A stretch of DNA of 64,000 nucleotides from positions 1,200,001 through 1,264,000 of the forward strand of contig JAWHQI010000001.1 in the NCBI GenBank assembly GCA_033032865.1, read 5' to 3'. Of the stretch, positions 56,424-64,000 are shown piece by piece. Each line of letters begins with the position of its first letter. The first letter of the stretch is position 1. This DNA is from Dactylorhiza incarnata (taxonomy: Eukaryota; Streptophyta; Magnoliopsida; Asparagales; Orchidaceae). The position numbers and the translations under genes are program-made. A model generated the notes under the pieces. That model worked only from the letters and a program-made list of their open reading frames with translations, searched no databases and had not been told where the DNA came from.

Positions 56424-59400
56424 TTGCCCTTCCTCATGGCTCCAAACACCCGCGCGAACGCAGAGGCCAACGCGGCCGAGGTACCCGACAACAGCATCCA
56501 ACGCCGTCTCGACGTGCATGAGGCCCAGTTCGCATCCCTGCAGACCACGATGCAAGCCATCCTGGCGCGCCTCGACGCCGGCCCCGCCTCGTCTGCGGTC
56601 GGCCCCACTGGCGGTTGTGCCTCCTCTACCGTCGGAGGATTGCTCCCCGGCGCACCTCCGCAGCCCGCTACCAACGTGCCTCTCGCTAGTCGCACGACAC
56701 TCTCTCTCGACGTTCCGCATTTTTTCCGCACTGACCCCATGGGATGGAACACCAAGGCCGAACAATATTTCGACCTCCACCTTAAACTCGAGGCGGACAA
56801 GGTCGGCACCGCCATGGTCGGCCTCGACGGTTCCGCTCTCCACTGGGCGCGGTGACTCCGACAAACCCAGCCTTACATCACATGGGACGCGCTCAAACAC
56901 GAGATCGTACAACGGTACGAACCCCGCTACGCCGGATCCGCGGTCGAGCGACTGTGTAGCGTCCGCCAGTCGGCCGGCCCCGACGCCTACATTGACGAGT
57001 TCGTCGTCTTGGTCACACATGTTCTGGGCCTTCCGCCGGATCACTATTTGGGATTCTTCATGCAAGGACTTCTCCCAGCGATTCTCTCTCACCTACGCAC
57101 CCACCAACCACGAACGGTCTCCGAAGCGCTCTCCATCGCACGTGCCGTGGAGGCAGATCTGTTCGCCCGGCCTCCGGCATCCACTGCTCCCCCTCCTTCT
57201 CGACCACCGCCACCGTAGCGGGACTTCGGTCCGCGATCGCCGCACCAGGGAGGGCCTCGGCCGAACCGCCCTCCGGCCACCCACCACCTGTCCAACGGGG
57301 ACTATAACGAGCTTCGGAAGAAGGGACTTTGTTTTCGCTGCCGACAACCATATTCTCCAAATCACGAGTGCACCGTGATGAAGTTTCATGCCATCATCGA
57401 GGATTCTAGTGCTGAAATCACAATTGAGGACTTTGAGGCGCTAGAGATATCTGACGATACACCACCCCCGGCGACCGAGGAAGCCACCTTCCACCGCCTA
57501 GATCTCCCTTGCTTCTCTGTGGGCGACATCACCGGACCTCGAACAATGAAGTTGACAGGCCTTGTCCAGGGGCACCCGGTCCTAATTATGATTGATAGCG
57601 GCGCAAGCCACAACTTTATTTCTCAGCAATTGGTCTGGCACCTCTCCATCCCAAGCACCCTGTCACCAGATTTCACGGTTTGTTTAGGCGACGGTCGCCG
57701 ACGGACGATCGCAGGCTCGTGCACCGCCGTGCAGATAGCCATGGGACCATGTGCGGTAACGGCCGATTTTTACGTCTTCGAGCTGGGCGGCGTCGACATT
57801 ATACTTGGTGTCGCATGTCTCGCGACACTAGGCGACGTTCGAGTCAACTGGGCCGAAATGTCCATGCAGTTTTCCTGGAAAGGGTCTCCTTGCCACCTCG
57901 TCGGTGACTCCACTCTTCTCCACACGCCGGTCACCCTGCGGGCCATTCGCCGCATTTCGGATATAGAGTTCTCAGCCTGGCTCTGGCAGCTGCAGGCCTC
58001 ACCAACAAGCGCCACGGGGATGCCTTCCGACCTCTCCCAACTCCTCGACGAGTTCGACGATGTCTTCAACACCGCCACAGGCTTACCTCCGGCAAGGGCC
58101 ACTGACCATATCATTCTGCTGGCTCCTCACACCACAGTCATCTCCGTTCGACCATATCGCTACGGGCATGTTCAGAAAGACGAGATTGAACGCCTCGTGA
58201 GGGAGATGCTCATGGGCGGCCTCATCAGGCCCAGCGATAGCCCTTTTTCCAGCACGGTCCTTCTCGTGTGCAAGAAGGACGGAAGTTGGAGCTTCTGGGT
58301 CGACTACAGGGAACTGAACAAGGCTACAATTCCGGACAAGTACCCCATTCCAGTCATTCAGGAGCTTCTGGATGAACTCCACGGCGCTGCCTTCTTCACA
58401 AAGCTCGCTCTCAGGGCTGGGTACCACAAGATCCGGTTGCGGCCTGCGGACGTGCCAAAAATAGCATTCCGAACACATGATGGACATTACGAGTTCCTGG
58501 TTATGTCATTCGGGTTAACCAACGCTCCATCCACCTTCCAAGCCACCATGAACATCTTTCGCGCGGTACTCCGAAAACATGTCCATGTTTATTTTATGAT
58601 ATTTTGGTATACAGCTCATCCTGGCAGGAGCACCTTCGCCACGTGCGTCACACGCTCGAGACGATTCGGCACCATCATTTGGCCCTCCACCGCAAGAAGT
58701 GCTCGTTTGGCGTCACCACCGTCAGCTATTTGGGCCACACAATCTAGGCCAAAGGCGTGGCCATGGACGACGACAAGGTAGCGGTCGTTCTCCAGTGGCC
58801 GACCCCCTCGTCCCAACGGGATGTTCGGGGCTTCATGGGCTTGACTGGGTACTATCGGCACTTTATTCGGGAATACGGCACCTTGGCCCGACCTCTGACA
58901 CAGCTGCTCAAATCCGCCGAGGAGGGACCCTTCAATTGGACCCCGGCGGCCATGTCCGCATTCACCACTCTCAAAACGGCGCTTGTCAATGGCCCCGTTT
59001 TGGCCATGCCGGACTTCACCCAGCCATTTATTGTGGAATGCGACGCTTCGAGTACCGGCGTTGGCGCGGTCCTCGTGCAAGGAGGACGCCCCATCACCTA
59101 CTACAGTCGGGCTTTCTCCCACACCATCTGCAGCCGCTCAGCCTACGAGAACGAACTCATCGCGCTCGTACTGACCGTACAACATTGGAGACCATACCTC
59201 TTGGGCCGCACCTTCATCGTCCGCACAGATCACCACAGCTTGCGGTATCTCCTCCAGCAGAAAATCGTCATGCCAGCTCAGCAACTTTGGGTGGCCAAGC
59301 TCCTCGGATACGATTTCACTATCGAGTTTCGTCCGGGCCGCACCAACAAAGCGGCAGATGCTCTCTCCCGACAAGTGCAGTCCCCCGAACTCCGTGCTAT

Positions 59401-61008
59401 CTCCAGGTTGGTTTGGGAGGATGTCGCCTCGATCCAGCTTGATGTGGAAAAGGACCCGCACCTCGCCGCCATCCGTACGGACCTGATTGCCGACCCAGGA
59501 AGCCACCCCCTACTCAATGGTGGGCGACCGGCTATTCTACCGAGGACGCTTAGTGCTCACCGCGGCCTCTCCGCTCATCTCTCGCTTACTGGCCGAATTC
59601 CATGCTACACCATCCGGAGGCCACGCCGGAGCCTTCCGCACCTACCGACGCCTAGCAACGTCCCTCTACTGGCCTAACATGTTCAAACAGGTCAAAGCAC
59701 ATATAGCCGCCTGCCTTCCGTGCCAGAAGGCAAAGTATGAAACCACGTTTCTGGGTGGTTTAATGCAGCCCCTACCGATTCCGGGCCGCATTTGGGAAGA
59801 CATCGCCATGGATTTCATTACTCGTCTACCACGGTCCAATGGGTTCGATTGTATTTTGGTCGTCGTGGACCGGCTCTCCAAATACATGCATTTTCTTCCG
59901 CTCTGACACCCGTACACAGCCGCAGGCGTGGCCGACAGCTTCATCTCAGGGGTTGTACGCCTCCATGGTTTTCCGTGCTCCATCGTGAGCGATCGCGACC
60001 CCCTTTTTTTACGCAGCTTCTGGACGTCCCTCTTTCGCCTTCAAGGCACACAACTCTGCATGAGCTCCGCCTACCATCCGCAAACAGATGGTCAATCAGA
60101 GGTTCTCAATCGCTGCTTGGAGACATACTTACGCTGCTTCATCGGAGACAGACCGGGCACTTGGGCCAAGTGGTTAAGCTGGGTCGAGTACTCTTACAAC
60201 ACCGCCTACCACCACGGCGCGGGCTCAACTCCATTCCAGTCCGTCTGCGGCCGCCCACCACCAGATGTCGTACGACATCTTCCCGGGGAGTCCCTTCCAC
60301 AGAATTTGGCGTCACAACTCCAGGATCGGGACATTATTTTGGACATCCTCAAGCTCCACTTACGTCGTGCCCAAACCAAGATGACGGCCTTCTCCAACCG
60401 CAAACGCCGAGACCTCTCATTTCAAATCGGGGAAAAGGTCTTCATCAAGCTGCATCCGTACCGGCAACTCTCGGTCGCCAAACGGACATGTCCCAAGCTC
60501 GCACAACGATTCTTTGGTCCATTCACAGTTCTGGCCCGGATTGGGGCGGTCGCATACAAGATTCAACTTCCCGATGGAAACCGCATTCACCCGGTTATTC
60601 ATGTCTCTCGGCTGCGCCGAGTCGTGGGCAACCCACCCCACATTGGACCACATACCTAGCGATCTGGAGTACGCCGAAACCGCGCCCACATACCCAGACC
60701 ACATTCTAGACCGCCGACATCATTTGCCCGGGGACGCAGAAACTGAGGAGCTCCTCGTAGCATGGCACCACCGTTCCCCGTCCGCAGCTACGTGGCTTCT
60801 ACGGGATGATTTTCGCCGGCAATTTCCCGACTTTTGCCTTGAGGACAAGGCAAATTTCCCAGACGGCGGTATTGTTACAGATATTCATGGAGACGACGAA
60901 CCATGGCGGGTATACACGCGACGAGCAGGTGCGGTGCAGCCCGGGGTCGGCAATAGAGAACCGGACGAACCGGTGGCCATAGAGGGGCCGGTGGTAGTGG
61001 AGCAGTAG
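56424..61008 (+). pseudogene. R2 gag-pol, stops and frameshifts
   Basis: Gag begins near 56436 (MAPNTRANAEANAAE). In-frame stops occur at 56853-56855 and 57216-57218 before a CFRCRQPYSPNHEC knuckle. 57375-58590 has protease (MIDSGASHNFIS) and reverse transcriptase (RPYRYGHVQKDEIE, GLTNAPSTFQATMN). One base is missing within the codons of the YxDD-type catalytic motif at about 58594, shifting the frame. RNase H (VECDASSTGVGAVL) follows, a second shift near 59500, integrase (SDRDPLF, HPQTDGQSEV) with a stop at 59904-59906, and, in a third frame, a chromodomain-like ELLVAWHHRS...FCLEDKA block that reads into the 3' LTR. Confidence 0.9.
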
Positions 61009-61359
61009 CGGGGCTGGCCAAAGCGGAAAGATATTATTTCGTTTCCAAATTAATTATTTCCTATTATGTTTATTTCCTCTTTGGGTGTTTCATATGTTTG
61101 GAAGTATTTTAATTGTGTGTTTCCTTTTTGTATGTTTCCTATTTATAGGTTTACTTTTTGTATGTTTTTTATTTATATGTTTCTTATTTGTATGTTGCCT
61201 CCTCCCTCCTATATAAAGGGGCTGAGTATGTGTTTGTATTCATCTTGGAAGTAATACCAAAGGGCTGCTCCATTGTTCTTCTTCTCTATCTCTCTCTTCC
61301 TCTCTCCCTACCGCCGGCTCTCACCCCTAGCCCGGATCTTCTCCCGTGCAAGCGTAATA
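60873..61359 (+). repeat. R2 3' LTR (487 bp)
   Basis: It aligns with 55901-56371 with scattered substitutions and small indels. The end GCGTAATA is shared with the 5' LTR and TSD TATAA follows. Confidence 0.92.
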
Positions 61360-61364
61360 TATAA

Positions 61365-63599
61365 TCAGTGTAAGCAAAAAAAGAATGGTGAAGATGATAA
61401 TTCATGGGACATAATTGATTGTTACAATAAAAGCTTCCTAATGATACTAATAACATGATAAGCTCAATTTCCTAATTATAGTAATGATTGAATAAGCTAG
61501 ATATATTAACATACATCCCCACAAATGGTGTGCGGAGTATGTGATGTATACTAAATCTGAAAATTATATTTTAAATAATAAAATTGTGATCTCTTTAACT
61601 AAACTAATGTGGCGCAAAGAAACTCCACTGATTATTTTAAAATGATAAACGATTTAGGCGTCGCAAATGAACATAAGCGCTAACATACGATCAATGAGCA
61701 ACAAGACTTATCATTCCACAATCGATAATAAGAAAGACAAACAACAAGATTTGAAATTAACGACAAACAGGTCTTGGAAATAATTAAGGCAAGCTCTGAA
61801 TTTAAAAGTCATAAAACTATTAAGCATAAAAATTAGACTAGCATGATTGGAACTCAAAGAAAATCAAAAGTATACCACTAATGCATGATCACCGCATCAA
61901 TCCCAAGTCATTCTTCGGATGGCTGCAAGAACAGGAGTTGAAAGCTCCTCCATTTTGAAGATTTCTGCCAGAGGAAAATAGTTGGAAGGAAGGGAAGAGT
62001 GCAGGCAATGGGAGTAAAGGCGGCTGCTGTAGAAGGGAGAAACAGGGAATGGAGGTCCGGGAAAGTCAGACGACGAATGACGATCCCGACGGGAACAATC
62101 AAGGCAAGGGCGCCAACTTGATTCCCGTCATTGGGAGGGGAAAAGGTTGTTGGATGCGGGCAGAGGTTGCTCGCCGGAGGCCATCGGATCTGTGGTTGGC
62201 AGGGACAAACAGGGGGGAGGAGTTCTCAGGCGGTGGGAGAGGTAGTCGGGGCTTTACTGACTACCGAAAAGAATGAAGACATACAAAGTCACATTCTTTT
62301 CAGTTTTTGCCAGCCTGTTGTTCGCGATGGAGGTAAGGCCTTTAATAGGAGAAGGAGGAACCGGTTGCTCAAATGAATTTTAATTCACTTTGGGGGCTGA
62401 ATAATAACTTTGCATTAAAGAAAAGATTCCAATGGACCGGCTGAAATGGAGTAGGGGTTTCGCTAGGGTTAAATATATTAAGTATTAATAAAGGGGGTTT
62501 CAAAGTGGTGATGGACTGGCTGTTAGAACAGGACTTTAAAGCAGCTCATAAATTACATTAATGGGGAAAAATAAAAGGTTTCAAAGCTAGCTGGCCGGCC
62601 TTCCCAAGGAGAAAAAGAATGTTTTCGAATTTAAAATATGAGTCTAATGAGGGGATTTTAACGGGTGGAATTTCAAAAGGCCTTCAAGGGGGAATTTAAA
62701 TGAGAATATAGAGGGACCCGAAAGATCATGCCATAATTATTTTTTAATTCTAAAATCATAATTTAAATATTAAATTATAATTTTAGAAATTAAGATACTT
62801 AATATAAATGTTATCAATTTCCAAAGCTTGCCCTAACTACCACTTAACCTAATTTGATGGTCCAATTGATTCATGGTCTTAGTGGTCGGCCACACCAATA
62901 AGCCGAAACAAACAAGCACGAGTACAACGAGCACGAGTAACAAGCACGATAGAGATGCATAAACTCGCATACACAGTAAAATAATGTGTGCAAAGACATG
63001 CGCAACACTAATAAAAAATGCGAAAACTAAAAATTATGATGCGACTCGGGTTGCATCAGTATGTCAGCTTGAATTTGATGTTGTGATTTATTGTGATGTT
63101 TGCATGACAACTTAAGCTTGGAATTGTAGCTAAGAGAGATGATATGGAAAGTGGTACATAGATAATGCCAGCTAATCAGATGCAGCTCAGAAAAATGAAT
63201 TTGTAAGTAGACAGATTTAGTCACCTAAGAGTGAAGTTCAATAACTGAGATTTAGCTGCCTAAAAGTGAGGTTAGGTAACTGAAGAGTAGGATCGATAGC
63301 CTGAGAGAAAGGTCGCAACCCAAACACTAGAGATGAACTAGGAGGAATCTGTAGGATTCACCATAGAACCGATTGTGGCCAAGGTTCACTGGCGACAATG
63401 GCAGCAGGAAGGCAATTGAGACCCATGAAGGGCAGTGGTTTTGCATTTCTAAAGTTGTGGTCTGTGAACAGGAGGATCTAAGGCATAAGCATGGAATAAG
63501 AAGTGGCTCTAAAGTGAGCTATGAAGGTTGAGGAAGTAATGATGCTTTTCTACTAGAATCTTATCAAAGAGTGTCATAAATGGCATCATTTGGTGTGAA
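61365..63599. other. Unclassified, probably decayed repeat sequence
   Basis: No gene was recognised. A GC-richer patch (61900-62380) has short frames without domains. The 62600-62900 part resembles long Gypsy LTR sequence in style (CTGGCCGGCC, then AT-rich). Short imperfect repeats of CCTAAGAGTGAAGTT / CCTAAAAGTGAGGTT with about 35-base spacing occur at 63222-63310. Confidence 0.35.
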
Positions 63600-64000
63600 T
63601 ATGGACAAATGATTGAACTAGAATAATAAAGAGAGATACAAACTCGAAAGACAAACTCCCACTAACTCTTAAACAAAACTCCCGCAAATTCTAAAGGGTT
63701 AGTTCCCGCCCAAAAGCTTATCTCTAAATGAGATATTATAATCCGACTTTCAAGATATCCATTAACCAACCAAAGCCCTCCTTGTATAAGGAAAAGGGCG
63801 CTCCTAATGAGACAAATATAACTTACTATTAGAATGCACAATAATAAAAGATAAACCAAGGAGATTTCAAAATATTCTCTCTTCACGAGGGAGTCGTTCG
63901 ATAGCACATATACATATTGATACACCCCTCTTGAAAAACGGCATTGTCCCCAAGACCGAGTGAGGAGGAACTGAATTGGAAGTCGTACATCACAATAGAA
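63600..64000 (-). mobile_element. Probable 3' end of a Gypsy element running off the window
   Basis: Read on the minus strand from 64000, the first frame gives a LGDNAVFQEG-like string, similar to the pol end just before the 3' LTR in chromovirus-type Gypsy elements. It is followed by AT-rich LTR-like sequence with GGGCGGGAAC (63694-63703). Only the end lies in the window, so boundaries and clade are open. Confidence 0.4.

Larger units (their letters stand above)
55901..61359 (+). mobile_element. R2, Ty3/Gypsy chromovirus-like element
   Basis: It is 5459 bp long with LTRs at 55901-56371 (471 bp) and 60873-61359 (487 bp). A perfect TATAA duplication flanks it (55896-55900 and 61360-61364). 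Both LTRs start TGTTACAG and end GCGTAATA, so the 3' terminal dinucleotide is TA rather than CA. Gag-pol with a chromodomain-like end fills the interior. Its coding region is GC-rich relative to its AT-rich flanks. Several stops and frameshifts disable it. Confidence 0.93.

Noticed and set aside
56298..57092. 264-codon minus-strand frame in R2
   Set aside because: Antisense of R2 gag; long only because the region is GC-rich.
57093..57389. Trp/Arg-rich minus-strand frames near the R2 knuckle
   Set aside because: Shadow frames of the gag-protease junction.
1..64000. CRISPR array, prophage, operon or bacterial defence system
   Set aside because: No direct-repeat/spacer pattern or bacterial gene families; all elements are plant-type transposons.

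Overview
This window reads as gene-poor nuclear DNA of a flowering plant, most likely a eudicot. It carries plant-type Copia and Ty3/Gypsy retrotransposons primed by initiator-Met tRNA, a MuDR-type transposon, L1 and RTE LINEs, and exons of a plant bHLH transcription factor of the bHLH122/128/130 (FBH) type. No bacterial genes, CRISPR arrays, rRNA or tRNA genes were seen. The species cannot be named from the sequence.

Almost everything is a stack of transposons inserted into one another, and many boundaries are fixed by target-site duplications (TSDs). 1-2194: 5' part of a minus-strand Copia (Copia-1). 2286-9162: an L1 LINE split by a 3.68 kb MULE (3927-7606). 9178-10080: 3' end of an RTE LINE. 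10081-32700: a decayed plus-strand Copia (Copia-B) that hosts a hAT-like MITE (10204-15869, itself holding the young Copia-A at 10466-15556), a probable solo Gypsy LTR (about 16624-18225), and two non-coding LARD retrotransposons in opposite orientation (19560-24504 and 25243-31929).

33270-35467 holds the only host gene recognised: four exons of a bHLH gene on the minus strand, with first and last exons not found. 35883-47765 is a minus-strand RTE LINE split by a 8.8 kb SIRE-like, gag-only element (38816-47633). 48682-55772 is an old small LTR element split by a Reina-like Gypsy chromovirus (R1, 49728-55161). 55901-61359 is a second chromovirus-like Gypsy (R2). 61365-63600 is unclassified and 63600-64000 looks like the 3' end of another Gypsy on the minus strand.

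Every transposon reading frame seen is broken by stops, frameshifts or deletions, so nothing here looks autonomously active. The most interesting structure is a set of three consecutive hairpins with paired stem changes and a shared loop motif in the leader of both non-coding LARDs, a candidate RNA signal for mobilisation in trans. Also notable are the palindrome family of the SIRE-like element and the helically spaced repeats in the MULE termini.
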